Source: Curtobacterium sp. 9128 (GTDB lineage Bacteria > Actinomycetota > Actinomycetes > Actinomycetales > Microbacteriaceae). Taken from it: a stretch of 64,000 nt of DNA. Location of the stretch: positions 496,001 to 560,000 of the forward strand of contig NZ_VEAF01000001.1 in NCBI RefSeq assembly GCF_007673775.1. Direction: 5' to 3'. A program made the position numbers and the translations under genes. Shown here piece after piece: positions 8,942 through 18,201 of the stretch. Every line of letters begins with the position of its first letter. Position 1 is the first letter of the stretch. The notes beneath the pieces are model-generated. The model did no database searches and was not told the DNA's origin. It was given only the letters and a program-made list of their open reading frames with translations.

Positions 8942-10339
8942 TCAGTCGACGGCGAGCGCCTCCGTCGGGGGGACGCGCATCGCGCGGCGCACGGGTGCGA
9001 CCGTGGCCACCACCGCGAGGACGAGCGCCCCGATGACCACGATGGCGATCGTCATGGGCGGCAGCACCGGCGCACCGGCGGCGCCGAGCGAGCCGAGCAG
9101 TGTCTGGCCGCCGACCCAGCCGTAGAACGTGCCGAGCACCAGCCCGGTGAGGACGGCTGCGACGACCATCTGCACGGCCTCGGTGACGATCATGCGTCGG
9201 ACCTGCGCCCCGGTGAGGCCGAGGACGCGGAGCAGCCCGAGCTCGCGACGCCGCTGGAGCACGCCGAGTGCGAGGGCGTTCACGACCCCGACGGCGGCGA
9301 TGACGGCGGAGAAGCCGACGATCACGCTGACGACCCCGTTCACCCGGACGAAGACGTCGTTCAACGCCTGGACCTGTTCCGGGCTGCCGCCCTGCGCGTG
9401 GTCGTGCAGCTGGGCCGCGAGCACGTGCTGCATCATCCCGAGCGCCACCGCGAAGGTGACGAGCAGGGTGACACCGATCACCAGCCCGATCGTCGCGCGG
9501 GCAGCCCGCCCCGGGGCCCGGAGCGCGTTCCGGCCGGCGAGCAGCACCACGGGGTCCTTCGCGCCGACCCGGCCGATCAGGGCGAGCACCGGCGGCATGA
9601 CGATGGTCGCGCCGACGGCGATCCCGGCGAAGGACACGAACCCGCCGAGCGCCGCGGGGAGGACCGCGATCGGCGTCGAGTGGCTGACGGCGAGACCGAG
9701 CACCATGAGCAGGCCTCCACCGGCCATGAGCACGATCGCCGTGACCTTGCGCGCGGTGCCCGACCGGACGTCGTCGTGGCTGGGCTCGATGCCCGACGAC
9801 AGGGCCTGGAGTGGGGTGACGGTCAGGACGCGCCGCGACCCGACCGCGAAGGCGCCCCACGTGGCGAGCACGACGGCGACGATCGGCAGGACGAGCTGCC
9901 ACGGCACCAGGGTGTACCCGGTGTCCGGGAGCGACCCGTTGCCGCGCAGGACGGCGACGAACAGCGCGCTGACCCCGGTGCCGACGATCGCGCCGAGGAC
10001 GCCCCCGACCAGGCCGACGACGAGGCCGGCACGGGTGATCCGGGAGCGGAGCGATGCCCCGCTCGCACCGACCAGTCGCTGCAGGGCGAGGACACGGGTC
10101 TGCCCGGCGATGAGCGTCGCGCAGGTGTTCGCGGTGACGATCGCCCCGACGTAGAGCGCGATCCCGAGGAACAGCCATCCGATGACGTCGAGGATCGACC
10201 GGACGCTGGCGAGGTCGGACAGTCCGAGCGCGCCGAGCGCCTCGGTCACGATGCCGGGAGCGATCACGAGCGCGGACCCGAACGTGGTCCCGAGGGCGGC
10301 GACGAGGACGGTGGGAGCGAAGTCGCGGACGGCGTTCAC
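8942..10339 (-). CDS. ABC transporter permease, FtsX-like
   Basis: A 465-residue integral membrane protein with two FtsX-type permease domains. Each is a membrane-helix group around an extracytoplasmic stretch: helices near residues 10-80, 105-165 and 220-275, then a second FtsX block near 355-460 ending APVRRAMRVPPTEALAVD, a common ending in this family. The GTG start overlaps the stop of the ATPase gene (GTGA). With the ATPase it forms a MacB/Lol-type transporter, a class that often exports peptides, lipids or drugs or senses antibiotics. The linked NarL-type two-component system upstream suggests control by a cell-envelope signal. The substrate is unknown. Confidence 0.88.
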   Translation of the reverse strand: MNAVRDFAPTVLVAALGTTFGSALVIAPGIVTEALGALGLSDLASVRSILDVIGWLFLGIALYVGAIVTANTCATLIAGQTRVLALQRLVGASGASLRSRITRAGLVVGLVGGVLGAIVGTGVSALFVAVLRGNGSLPDTGYTLVPWQLVLPIVAVVLATWGAFAVGSRRVLTVTPLQALSSGIEPSHDDVRSGTARKVTAIVLMAGGGLLMVLGLAVSHSTPIAVLPAALGGFVSFAGIAVGATIVMPPVLALIGRVGAKDPVVLLAGRNALRAPGRAARATIGLVIGVTLLVTFAVALGMMQHVLAAQLHDHAQGGSPEQVQALNDVFVRVNGVVSVIVGFSAVIAAVGVVNALALGVLQRRRELGLLRVLGLTGAQVRRMIVTEAVQMVVAAVLTGLVLGTFYGWVGGQTLLGSLGAAGAPVLPPMTIAIVVIGALVLAVVATVAPVRRAMRVPPTEALAVD

Positions 10340-11088
10340 GCGGCCGCCTCCATCCCGAGCATCGTGGCGGAGATCTCGGCAGCGGACATCGCCGGACGGT
10401 CGGCGACGACCCGGCCGTCGGCGAGGAACAGGATCCGGTCGGCGTTCGCGGCCGCGGTCGGGTCGTGCGTCACCATCACGACGCTCTGCCCCCACTCGGC
10501 GACGGCGCCGCGCAGGATGGCGAGCACGTCGCGCCCGGTCCGCGAGTCGAGTGCACCGGTCGGTTCGTCGGCGACGACGACGGCTGGTCGGGATGCGAGG
10601 GCCCGGGCGATGGCGACGCGCTGCTGCTGGCCGCCCGACAGCTGGTGCGGACGGTGCGTGAGACGGTCGCCGAGGCCGAGCTGGTCGACGAGCCGGTCGA
10701 TCCACTCGCGTTCCGCCCGGGCGGGCTCGTGCCCGCCGAGCAGGAACGGGAGTCGGATGTTCTCGCTGACGTCGAGCGTGGGGACGAGGTTGAAGGACTG
10801 GAAGACGAACCCCAGTCGGCGCCGCCGCAGCTCGGTGAGCTCGCGGTCGCCGAGGCGGGTGATGTCGGTGCCGTCGATCGTGATCCGGCCCGTCGACACG
10901 GCGTCGAGCCCGGCAGCGACGTGCATGAGCGTCGACTTGCCGGATCCGGACGGCCCCATGACCGCGGTGAACTCTCCGGCGCCGATGTCGACGCTGACGT
11001 CGTCGAGCGCCGTGACACGGCGCACAGCGTCGCCGTAGTGCTTGGACACGTGGTCGAGTCGGATGATCGGGGCGTGGCTCGTGGTCAT
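10336..11088 (-). CDS. ABC transporter ATP-binding protein (MacB/LolD type)
   Basis: A 250-residue nucleotide-binding subunit that energises the FtsX-like permease at the inner face of the membrane. Walker A is GPSGSGKST at 45-53, followed by the Q loop in FVFQSFNLVPTL, the ABC signature LSGGQQQRVAIARAL, Walker B VVVADEPTGAL and the switch histidine in VMVTHD. The LVPTLDVSENIRLPFLLGG segment is typical of the lipoprotein-export and antibiotic-efflux branch. The ATG at 11088 has AAGGTGG just upstream; an earlier in-frame ATG would add an unconserved 31-residue extension. The permease follows by a GTGA overlap. A 16-base palindrome lies about 90 bases upstream. Confidence 0.94.
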   Translation of the reverse strand: MTTSHAPIIRLDHVSKHYGDAVRRVTALDDVSVDIGAGEFTAVMGPSGSGKSTLMHVAAGLDAVSTGRITIDGTDITRLGDRELTELRRRRLGFVFQSFNLVPTLDVSENIRLPFLLGGHEPARAEREWIDRLVDQLGLGDRLTHRPHQLSGGQQQRVAIARALASRPAVVVADEPTGALDSRTGRDVLAILRGAVAEWGQSVVMVTHDPTAAANADRILFLADGRVVADRPAMSAAEISATMLGMEAAA

Positions 11089-11177
11089 GCATCCACCTTG
11101 ACCGCCGGGAGGCACGGATCGCGTCGGTCGCGCGGCTCCTGTGGATCGTCCGCTCGGCTCGGTTCGCCGTGGAGGGA

Positions 11178-11193
11178 TCATCCCGAGGGATGA
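11178..11193. promoter_or_regulatory. 7-2-7 palindrome, candidate response-regulator operator
   Basis: TCATCCCGAGGGATGA is a perfect inverted repeat of seven bases each side of a two-base centre. It sits between the response-regulator stop and the ABC ATPase start. A further overlapping GGGATCATCCC (11174-11184) extends the symmetry. The geometry matches operators of NarL/LuxR-type regulators that control neighbouring ABC transporters in actinobacteria. A clear -10 box between it and the ATPase gene is not evident. Confidence 0.5.
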
Positions 11194-11206
11194 GGGACGG
11201 TGCCGG

Positions 11207-11878
11207 TCAGTCCTTCGTGACGAGCCCGTGCTCGTGGGCGAACACCACGAGCCGGACGCGGTCGCGGAGCTCGAGCTTCGTCAGCACGCGCGAGATGTGC
11301 GTCTTCACCGTGGCCTCGCTGACGTACTCGTGCTGGGCGATCTCGCTGTTGCTGAACCCGCGCGCCGCGAGGTCGAAGATCTCCCGTTCGCGCGGTGTCA
11401 GGTCGGCGAACGCAGCCGGCACCTTCGCTGCCTGGGTCTGGGTGTCGTCGTAGCGGCGCAGGAGCTCCCGGGTCGCCGAGGCCGCGAAGACGGCGGTCCC
11501 CGCGTGCACCGTGCGGATCGCGGCGAGGAGGAACTCCGGATCGGCGTCCTTGAGGACGAAGCCGCTCGCGCCGGCGCGGATCGCCTTGGCCGCCGCCTCG
11601 TCGAAGTCGAAGGTCGTGAGCACGAGCACCTTCGCGCCGTCGGTGCCGGCGTCCTCGACGATCTTCGCGGTCGCGGTGATGCCGTCCATGACCGGCATGC
11701 GGACGTCCATGAGCACGACGTCGGGGCGGTGTCGCCGGACGAGTTCGACGCCCTCGCTGCCGTCGCCGGCCTCCCCGACGAACACCAGGTCGGGCTGTGA
11801 GTCGACGAGCATGCGGATGCCGGTGCGGAACAGCGCCTGGTCGTCGACGAGCGCGACGCGGATCTGGGTGTCGGTCAT
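11207..11878 (-). CDS. NarL/LuxR-family response regulator
   Basis: A 223-residue response regulator. The receiver domain has the acidic pocket VDD at 11-13, the phosphorylated Asp58 in VVLMDVRMP, and the conserved Thr and Lys in VLTTFDFD and FVLKDAD. The LuxR helix-turn-helix is LTPREREIFDLAARGFSNSEIA followed by SEATVKTHISRVLTKLELRDRV; it appears complete. Its ATG overlaps the histidine kinase stop (ATGA). The partner kinase lies directly upstream and the ABC transporter directly downstream, a standard sensor-regulator-transporter cassette. It probably binds the palindrome at 11178-11193. The input signal is unknown. Confidence 0.95.
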   Translation of the reverse strand: MTDTQIRVALVDDQALFRTGIRMLVDSQPDLVFVGEAGDGSEGVELVRRHRPDVVLMDVRMPVMDGITATAKIVEDAGTDGAKVLVLTTFDFDEAAAKAIRAGASGFVLKDADPEFLLAAIRTVHAGTAVFAASATRELLRRYDDTQTQAAKVPAAFADLTPREREIFDLAARGFSNSEIAQHEYVSEATVKTHISRVLTKLELRDRVRLVVFAHEHGLVTKD

Positions 11879-13236
11879 CGTGCGGTGTGCTCCCGGTCGG
11901 TCGGTGTCGTGGTCGAGCTGAACAGCCCGCGCGGCATCTGACCGCTGGCGGGGTGGGCGGGCATGCGGACGGCCACGGCGAAGTCGTCGCCGCGCGGCCC
12001 CGCGGTCATGCTCCCGCCCGACATCGTGGCACGCTCGCGCATCCCGACGAGCCCGTGGCCGGTGCCGGGCCCCGAACGACCGTCGTCGGCGCGTCGGTTC
12101 ACCACGTCGATCTCGACCGTGTCGGGCCGGTACGTCAGCGTGGTGTGCACGGGGGTGCCCCGCTCGCCGTGCTTGTACGCGTTCGTCAGGCTCTCCTGGA
12201 CGATGCGGTACACCGCGAGCTGCGTCGACGTCGGCAGGGTCGACCCGTCACCACGGCGTTCGATGCGCACGTCGAGGCCGACGTCGCGCATCTCGCCGGC
12301 GAGCCGCTCGATGTCGTCCACGTCCGGCGTGGGCGTCGTTCCCTGCTCGTGCCGGAGCGCTCCGAGGAGCTCCCGGACGTCGCCGAGGGCCCGTCTGGCC
12401 GTCCCGGAGATCGTGCCGAGCGCCTGGTCCGCGATCGCGGGGTCGGCGCGCAGCGCGTAGCGGGCCCCGTCGGCCTGGGCGATGACGACGGCGAGCGAGT
12501 GCGCCACGATGTCGTGCATGTCGCGGGCGATCCGGACGCGCTCCTGTTCGACGGCGACGGCCTGGTCGGCACGCGCGGCGTCGCGTTCGGCGAGCAGCTG
12601 CGCCTCACGGCTCATCCGGGCCGTCTGGCGCGTGCGGGCCACGACGCCGCTGAGCCAGGGCAGGAGCAGCACGGCGAGCACCACCGCGAACACGCCGGCG
12701 GTCAGCGTGAGGGACTCGGGGCCGGCGCCGTACATCGTCGGCGCCGTCGAGCGGGTCGCGAAGTCCGTGAGCCCGATGTACGCGGCGGCGATGACCGCCC
12801 CGGCGATGGCCGACACGAGCCCGGCGAGTCGGACGCGGCGGCTGCCGTAGGCCGCGGTCGTGTAGACGATGCCGGCGATGAAGAGGTCGGCGGGCAGGAC
12901 GAAGTCCGTGCCGACCACCTGGTCCGTGGCCATCTGGAAGACCGCGACGACCCAGGCGATGGTCAGCGCGAGCCCGGGCGACAGGCGGCGCAGGGCGAGC
13001 GCGACCGTCAGCCCGAGCACCACGACGTACGCGGTCGGGCTCTCGATCCCCCGGGCCGACGCGACGACGAGGAGCACACCGAGGGCGCCGGCGATCACGA
13101 CGTCGGTGACGACCTGCGCGCGGAGCATGGGACGGAACACCCGTCCACGGTACGGCGCGACGCGCACGAGCGCGTCGTTCCCCGGGATGACGTGCTCCCG
13201 GTCAGAACCCGAGTCGGCCGAGCTGCTTCGGGTCAC
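11875..13236 (-). CDS. Sensor histidine kinase, HisKA_3 (NarX/DesK) type
   Basis: A 453-residue membrane histidine kinase. About six membrane helices lie between residues 43 and 200. The HisKA_3 dimerisation domain with phospho-acceptor His241 (RIARDMHDIVAHSL) follows, then the HATPase_c domain (VQESLTNAYKHG N box, GHGLVGMRERA G box). There is no large extracellular sensor domain, so the signal is probably sensed within the membrane or through the transporter. The GTG at 13236 has AAGGAG seven bases upstream and overlaps the end of era by 35 bases. A shorter start at 13167 or 13128 would avoid the overlap but has a poorer ribosome site. It passes phosphate to the coupled response regulator. 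Confidence 0.9.
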   Translation of the reverse strand: MTRSSSADSGSDREHVIPGNDALVRVAPYRGRVFRPMLRAQVVTDVVIAGALGVLLVVASARGIESPTAYVVVLGLTVALALRRLSPGLALTIAWVVAVFQMATDQVVGTDFVLPADLFIAGIVYTTAAYGSRRVRLAGLVSAIAGAVIAAAYIGLTDFATRSTAPTMYGAGPESLTLTAGVFAVVLAVLLLPWLSGVVARTRQTARMSREAQLLAERDAARADQAVAVEQERVRIARDMHDIVAHSLAVVIAQADGARYALRADPAIADQALGTISGTARRALGDVRELLGALRHEQGTTPTPDVDDIERLAGEMRDVGLDVRIERRGDGSTLPTSTQLAVYRIVQESLTNAYKHGERGTPVHTTLTYRPDTVEIDVVNRRADDGRSGPGTGHGLVGMRERATMSGGSMTAGPRGDDFAVAVRMPAHPASGQMPRGLFSSTTTPTDREHTAR

Positions 13237-14125
13237 GCTGCCACTCCTTGGCGACCTTCACCCGGATGTTCAGGTACACGTGCCGACCACCGAGCAGCGA
13301 CTCGATCGCCGCACGCGCCCTCGTGCCGACGTCCCGCAGACGCTCCCCCTTGTGCCCGATGACGATCGCCTTCTGGCTGTCCCGCTCGACGAACAGGTTC
13401 GCGAAGATGCGGAGCGGTCCGTCCGGGTCGTCGTCCGGGTCCGGCTCGACCATGTCCTCGATGAGGACCGCGAGCGAGTGCGGGAGTTCGTCGCGGACAC
13501 CCTCGAGGGCCGCCTCGCGGATGAGCTCGGCGATGCGGTCCTCGCTCGTCTCCTCGGTCACGGCCTCGGCCCCGTAGAGCGGCGGCGACTCGGGCAGGAG
13601 CGCGGTGATCTCGCCGAGGAGCGCCTCGAGCTGCGTCCCCTCCGTTCCGGAGGTCGGCACGATCGCGTCCCACTCGCGCAGCGCGGACACCGCGATGAGC
13701 TGCTCCGCGACCTTCTCCTTGCCGGCCCGGTCGATCTTCGTCACGATGGCGATCTTCTTCGCGCGCGGGAAGTGGTCGAGCGTCTCGTTGATGAAGCGGT
13801 CGCCCGGGCCGATCGGCTCGTTCGCCGGCACGCAGAAGCCGATCACGTCGACGTCCCCGAGGGTCGACTGCACGAGGTCGTTGAGCCGTTCGCCGAGGAG
13901 CGTGCGCGGACGGTGCACGCCAGGGGTGTCGACGATGATCACCTGCCCGTCGGGGCGGTGCACGATGCCACGGATCGCCCGGCGGGTGGTCTGCGGCTTC
14001 GAGGACGTGATCGCGACCTTCTCGCCGACCAGGGCGTTGGTCAGCGTCGACTTGCCGACGTTCGGGCGCCCGACGAACGAGACGAACCCGGCGCGGAAGG
14101 TGGGCGTGCTGGCGGTGTCGCTCAT
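13202..14125 (-). CDS. era: GTPase Era
   Basis: Ribosome-assembly GTPase that binds the 3' end of 16S rRNA and helps mature the small subunit. The 307-residue protein has the G domain with G1 GRPNVGKST (19-27), the switch region SSKPQTTR, G3 DTPG and G4 TKID, followed by the C-terminal KH domain with KAIVIGHKGERLRDVGTRAR. Length is normal. The ATG overlaps the upstream CNNM/CBS stop (ATGA), and the histidine kinase begins inside its last codons. The order phoH-ybeY-CNNM/CBS-era is a conserved ribosome-maturation cluster in actinobacteria. Confidence 0.97.
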   Translation of the reverse strand: MSDTASTPTFRAGFVSFVGRPNVGKSTLTNALVGEKVAITSSKPQTTRRAIRGIVHRPDGQVIIVDTPGVHRPRTLLGERLNDLVQSTLGDVDVIGFCVPANEPIGPGDRFINETLDHFPRAKKIAIVTKIDRAGKEKVAEQLIAVSALREWDAIVPTSGTEGTQLEALLGEITALLPESPPLYGAEAVTEETSEDRIAELIREAALEGVRDELPHSLAVLIEDMVEPDPDDDPDGPLRIFANLFVERDSQKAIVIGHKGERLRDVGTRARAAIESLLGGRHVYLNIRVKVAKEWQRDPKQLGRLGF

Positions 14126-15453
14126 GCGGAGGTGGATCCCGTCGTGGTGGATGTGGAGCCCTCGAACGCCTGCTCCGCGCCGGCGAGGGCATCGGTGCGT
14201 TCGGCGAGCACGGAGATGAGGTGGCGGCGCTTGCCCTCGACACGGTCCGCGGTGAGCACGACGCCGGAGACGGTCACGGACTCGCCCGCGGTGGCCAGGT
14301 GACCGAGTTCCTTGGTGAGCAGGCCCCCGGCGGTGTCGACGTCGTCGTCGTCGAGGTCGACGCCGAACAGGTCGCCGAGGTCGTCGATGGGCATGCGGGC
14401 CGAGATCCGCCAGACGCCGTCGCTGACCTCGACCCGGTCGACGACGGTGCGGTCGTACTCGTCGGAGATGTCGCCGACGAGCTCCTCGATGAGGTCCTCC
14501 ATCGTCACGAGTCCGGCCACCCCGCCGTACTCGTCGACGACCAGGACCAGGTGGTTCTTCACGGCCTGCATGTGCCGGAGCGTCTCGTCGGCGTGCTTGG
14601 ACTCCGGGACGAACTCGGCGGCCCGCAGGAGCGACGTGACGACACGGCCGCCGGCACGGTCGTTCTCGTAGAGGGCCCTGGCGAGGTCGCGGAGGTAGAC
14701 GACGCCGAGCACGTCGTCGCTGTCGCGGCCGGTGACGGGCATCCGGGAGACCCCGGCGGCCAGGAACTGCTCCATGACCGTGGACACCGTGTCGGACGCG
14801 TCGGCGGTGACCATGTCGGTGCGGGGCACCATGACCTCGCGCACCAGGGTGTCGCTGAACTCGAAGACCGAGTGGATGAGCTCGCGGTCGTCGGCCTCGA
14901 GCACGTTGCTCTCGGTCGCCTCGTCCACGAGCGAGAGCAGCTGCTCCTCGCTGGACACGCTCGACGCGCTGCCGTTCCGGCCGGGCGTCACCCGGTCGCC
15001 GATCAGCACGAGGAGGTCGGCGAGCGGACCGATGACGATGCGGACGCCGTGCACGAGCCCTCCCGTGACGCCGACCAGGGCCTCGGCGTGGGCACGACCG
15101 ACGCTCCGCGGGCTGGACCCGACGAGCACGAAGGACACCGCCGTCATGATCGCCGCCGAGACGATGAGCGCCACCCACCACGTGTCGAGCACCGTGAACA
15201 GCGCGATCGTCACCAGGACCGCGGCGGCCGTCTCGGCGAGCACCCGGACGAAGTTCAGCGCGTTCACGTGTGCACCGACGTCGTCGGCGATCGCCTCGAT
15301 GGCACGACGGCGCTTGCTGCCCCGGGCGACCTCGTCGAGGTCGGCGCGGGAGAGCACCCCGAGGGCGGCGTCGGACGCGGCGAGCAGCCCGCCGAGCACG
15401 ACGAGGACGAACGCCACCGCGAGCAGGACGGCGACGAGGAGCACCGCGGTCAC
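14122..15453 (-). CDS. CNNM/CorC-type transporter with CBS pair (hemolysin family)
   Basis: A 443-residue membrane protein of the CNNM/HlyC family, linked to divalent-cation (Mg2+, Co2+) transport in relatives. An N-terminal DUF21/CNNM domain has helices at about 3-28, 75-100 and 105-125. A pair of CBS domains follows ([12 protein letters not shown] and [26 protein letters not shown], roughly 205-330). The C-terminal CorC/HlyC transporter-associated domain occupies about 345-425. The GTG start overlaps the ybeY stop (GTGA) and its own stop overlaps era. The name hemolysin is historical. Its exact role here is unproven, but this gene sits between ybeY and era in many actinobacteria. Confidence 0.92.
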   Translation of the reverse strand: MTAVLLVAVLLAVAFVLVVLGGLLAASDAALGVLSRADLDEVARGSKRRRAIEAIADDVGAHVNALNFVRVLAETAAAVLVTIALFTVLDTWWVALIVSAAIMTAVSFVLVGSSPRSVGRAHAEALVGVTGGLVHGVRIVIGPLADLLVLIGDRVTPGRNGSASSVSSEEQLLSLVDEATESNVLEADDRELIHSVFEFSDTLVREVMVPRTDMVTADASDTVSTVMEQFLAAGVSRMPVTGRDSDDVLGVVYLRDLARALYENDRAGGRVVTSLLRAAEFVPESKHADETLRHMQAVKNHLVLVVDEYGGVAGLVTMEDLIEELVGDISDEYDRTVVDRVEVSDGVWRISARMPIDDLGDLFGVDLDDDDVDTAGGLLTKELGHLATAGESVTVSGVVLTADRVEGKRRHLISVLAERTDALAGAEQAFEGSTSTTTGSTSA

Positions 15454-15911
15454 CGCCCCCGGCGAGCAGCCGCGAAGGCCGTGAGGATCTCGCCCTGCAG
15501 GCCGAACATCTCGGCCTTCTCCTCGGGTTCCGCGTGGTCGAACCCGAGCAGGTGCAGGATGCCGTGGCAGGTCAGCAGCAGGAGCTCGTCGGTGGTGGAG
15601 TGCCCGGCGGTCTTCGCCTGCGCCTCGGCGACCTGCGGGCAGAGCACGATGTCGCCGAGGAGTCCTGCGGGCGTCGGGTCGTCCTCGGTGCCGGGGCGGA
15701 GCTCGTCCATCGGGAAGCTGAGGACGTCGGTCGGGCCCGGTTCGTCCATCCAGCGGATGTGCAGCTGCTCCATCGCCCCCTCGTCGACGAGCACGACGGC
15801 GAGCTCCGCGTCGGCGTGGACGTGCAGCGCGTCGAGCGCGAAGGTGGCGAGACGCTGGATGGCGTCGTCGTCGACCTGGACGCCCGACTCGTTGTTGAGC
15901 TCGATGCTCAC
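15450..15911 (-). CDS. ybeY: Endoribonuclease YbeY (rRNA maturation)
   Basis: A 153-residue metal-dependent endonuclease for 16S rRNA 3' processing and ribosome quality control. The zinc-binding signature [11 protein letters not shown] supplies His116, His120 and His126. The upstream [11 protein letters not shown] motif is equally typical. The GTG start overlaps the phoH stop (GTGA) and its own stop overlaps the CNNM/CBS start (GTGA), so it is translated in series with both. With era two genes downstream, the operon groups three steps of small-subunit maturation. Confidence 0.95.
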   Translation of the reverse strand: MSIELNNESGVQVDDDAIQRLATFALDALHVHADAELAVVLVDEGAMEQLHIRWMDEPGPTDVLSFPMDELRPGTEDDPTPAGLLGDIVLCPQVAEAQAKTAGHSTTDELLLLTCHGILHLLGFDHAEPEEKAEMFGLQGEILTAFAAARRGR

Positions 15912-17038
15912 CGGGTTCCTCCTCGGGTGTCGTTCTGCGGCCAGGGTGCAGCCTGGCGGTCCTGTGGTGGTCGCCCGCGCCGTTCCGCGCGGTTCACCCC
16001 GGACGGGTTGCCCGCCGGAGCGGTGCCGCGACCGCCGGGGCGCTGTCCGGCCTGCTCGGCGAGCCGCTGTTCGTCGTACACCGTGTACGCGTCGACGATC
16101 CGACCGACGAGCGTGTGCCGCACGACGTCCTCGCTGCCGAGTCGGGCGAAGTGGATGTCGTCCACGTCGGCGAGGATGCGCGTCACCAGGCGGAGACCCG
16201 ACACGTTGCCGGGGAGGTCCACCTGCGTGATGTCGCCCGTGACGACCATCTTCGAACCGAAGCCCAGACGCGTCAGGAACATCTTCATCTGCTCCGGCGT
16301 GGTGTTCTGCGCCTCGTCGAGCACGACGAACGAGTCGTTGAGCGTCCGGCCGCGCATGTACGCCAGCGGAGCCACCTCCACCGTGCCCGCCGCGAGCAGC
16401 TTCGGCACGAGCTCGGGGTCCATCATCTCGTTGAGCGCGTCGTACAGCGGCCGCAGGTACGGGTCGATCTTGTCGGTCAGGGTCCCGGGGAGGAACCCGA
16501 GCCGCTCGCCGGCCTCCACCGCGGGACGGGTAAGGATGATGCGGGTGACCTCACGCCGCTGCAGTGCCTGCACGGCCTTCGCCATCGCCAGGTAGGTCTT
16601 GCCGGTGCCGGCCGGACCGATCCCGAACGTGATGGTGTTCTCGTCGATCGCGTCGACGTACGCCCGCTGCCCGTCGGTCTTCGGCCGCACGGACTTGCCA
16701 CGGCTCGACACGATCGGGGTCCCGAACACGTCGGACGGGCTGCGCTGCTCGTCGATGATGCGTGCCGAGGTCGGGATGTCGGCCTGACCGACGTCCTGGC
16801 CGCGACGGACCATGCCGACGAGCTCGTCGACGAGCGCGCGGGCACGGGCGACGTCGCGCTCCGGGCCGGTCAGGGTGACCTCGTTGCCGCGGACCAGGAC
16901 GCGCACGCCCGGGTACTGGCGTTCGACGGTCTTCAGCAGTCGGTCCTGGGGTCCGAGCAACTGCACCATGGCGATGCCGTCGACGGTGATCTCCGAGACG
17001 GCTTCGGTCTCGGTTGGGGCGGTTTCGTCAGCTGGCAA
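15908..17038 (-). CDS. PhoH-family P-loop ATPase
   Basis: A 376-residue PhoH-like ATPase with an N-terminal domain (residues about 20-85, resembling a KH-type RNA-binding fold) and a P-loop domain. Walker A is GPAGTGKT at 141-148 and Walker B is FVVLDEAQ. The family is thought to act on RNA, and its genes nearly always precede ybeY. The start is taken as TTG at 17038 because AGGAAGG lies five bases upstream; it overlaps the end of the HIT gene by 11 bases. Longer frames would run through most of HIT. The C-terminal 45 residues are rich in Gly, Pro, Arg and Gln and are unconserved. Confidence 0.92.
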   Translation of the reverse strand: MPADETAPTETEAVSEITVDGIAMVQLLGPQDRLLKTVERQYPGVRVLVRGNEVTLTGPERDVARARALVDELVGMVRRGQDVGQADIPTSARIIDEQRSPSDVFGTPIVSSRGKSVRPKTDGQRAYVDAIDENTITFGIGPAGTGKTYLAMAKAVQALQRREVTRIILTRPAVEAGERLGFLPGTLTDKIDPYLRPLYDALNEMMDPELVPKLLAAGTVEVAPLAYMRGRTLNDSFVVLDEAQNTTPEQMKMFLTRLGFGSKMVVTGDITQVDLPGNVSGLRLVTRILADVDDIHFARLGSEDVVRHTLVGRIVDAYTVYDEQRLAEQAGQRPGGRGTAPAGNPSGVNRAERRGRPPQDRQAAPWPQNDTRGGTR

Positions 17039-17369
17039 GGGTGCCTTCCTGCAGGTCGCCTGCGAGTACGTGCGCGTGCACGTGGAACACGGTCTGACCG
17101 GCGGCTTCGCCGGTGTTGAAGACGAGACGGAACTGACCACCCGCACGCTCGTCGGCGATGCGCTGCGCGGTGGCCACGACGTGGGCGAGGAGGTCGGGGT
17201 CCCCGGCGGCGAGCTCGGCGACGTTCGCGTACGCGTCGGTCTTGGGGATGACGAGCACGTGGACCGGGGCCTTCGGGGCGATGTCCTCGATCGCGATCAC
17301 GCGGTCGTCCTCGGCCACGACGGTCGACGGGATCTCGCGGTCGATGATCTTGGTGAAGACGCTGCTCAT
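17028..17369 (-). CDS. HIT-domain nucleotide hydrolase
   Basis: A 113-residue histidine-triad protein of the HinT branch, which hydrolyses adenosine nucleotide phosphoramidates. The triad HVHAHVL has histidines at 96, 98 and 100. The IIDREIPSTVVAEDD opening and NTGEAAGQTVFHVHAHVLAGD ending are typical. Its message appears leaderless: TACGAT lies six bases before the ATG at 17369. It heads the phoH-ybeY-CNNM-era operon, and phoH starts within its last codons. Confidence 0.93.
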   Translation of the reverse strand: MSSVFTKIIDREIPSTVVAEDDRVIAIEDIAPKAPVHVLVIPKTDAYANVAELAAGDPDLLAHVVATAQRIADERAGGQFRLVFNTGEAAGQTVFHVHAHVLAGDLQEGTLAS

Positions 17370-17375
17370 GCGTCC

Positions 17376-17381
17376 ATCGTA
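17376..17381 (-). promoter_or_regulatory. Leaderless -10 box of the HIT-phoH-ybeY-era operon
   Basis: TACGAT on the minus strand is followed by six bases (GGACGC) and the HIT ATG. It fits TANNNT at the spacing of a leaderless transcript. The 94 bases up to rsmE hold no clear terminator, so read-through from rsmE is also possible. Confidence 0.6.
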
Positions 17382-17463
17382 GATCGCACCACCGGCACGG
17401 GGCCGGTCCGCGGCGCGGCCTCGGACCGCTGGCGGTGCCCGATCCGGGCCGACACGGCCGCGG

Positions 17464-18201
17464 TCACCATCGCCCGAGCCGGGTCTGGAGCACCGCGAGT
17501 GCGGCGGGACCGGCCGTCGACGTCCGGAGGACGGTGTCCCCGAGCCGCACCCGGACCGCACCGGCCGCGGACAACCGGTCGAGCTCGGATCCGTCGATGC
17601 CGCCCTCGGGTCCGACCACCAGCGCGATCGACGTCGCGTCCGTCGGCGGCTCCCAGGTGGCGAGCCGATCGGTGGCGGTCGGGTCGAGGACGAGCAGCAC
17701 GGACTCCGCGGACACCGACGCCGCGAGCGCGGCCGTCGTGACCGGGTCCGACACCGTCGGCACCCAGGACCGGACCGCCTGCTTCGCGGCCTCGTGCGCG
17801 ATGGCGGCCCAGCGCGCCCGGCCCTTGGCGACCTTCGCACCCTCCCACCGGGAGACGCTGCGGGCAGCGGACCACGGTACGACGTGGTCGACGCCCACCT
17901 CGGTCGCCGCCTGCACCGCCATCTCGTCACGGCCGCCCTTCGCCAGGGCCTGCACGAGAGTCAGGGACGGCACCGGCTGCGGCGCCGCGGCGACGTCCGA
18001 CACGGTCAGTTCGAGGGCATCGCGACCGAGCGTCGCCACCGCACCGGTGACGACGGTGCCCCGGCCGTCCGAGATGCGCAGCACCTCGCCGACCCGGACC
18101 CGGGACACCGTGACGGCGTGCCGTCCCTCGGCGCCGTCGAGCGTCACGGAACCGCCGATCGAGACGCCCTCGAGCGAGTCGACGAGGTAGAGGGACGCCA
18201 T
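17464..18201 (-). CDS. rsmE: 16S rRNA (uracil1498-N3)-methyltransferase
   Basis: A 245-residue SPOUT methyltransferase that methylates U1498 of 16S rRNA using S-adenosylmethionine. The N-terminal PUA-like domain holds the EGRHAVTVSRVRVGE motif. The C-terminal trefoil knot is seen in LVVGPEGGIDGSELDRL and RLGDTVLRTSTAGPAAL, the latter ending in the conserved R-x-E/S-T-A segment. The ATG shares one base with the dnaJ stop (TGATG), placing it last in the hrcA-dnaJ-rsmE operon, an order common in actinobacteria. Confidence 0.95.
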   Translation of the reverse strand: MASLYLVDSLEGVSIGGSVTLDGAEGRHAVTVSRVRVGEVLRISDGRGTVVTGAVATLGRDALELTVSDVAAAPQPVPSLTLVQALAKGGRDEMAVQAATEVGVDHVVPWSAARSVSRWEGAKVAKGRARWAAIAHEAAKQAVRSWVPTVSDPVTTAALAASVSAESVLLVLDPTATDRLATWEPPTDATSIALVVGPEGGIDGSELDRLSAAGAVRVRLGDTVLRTSTAGPAALAVLQTRLGRW

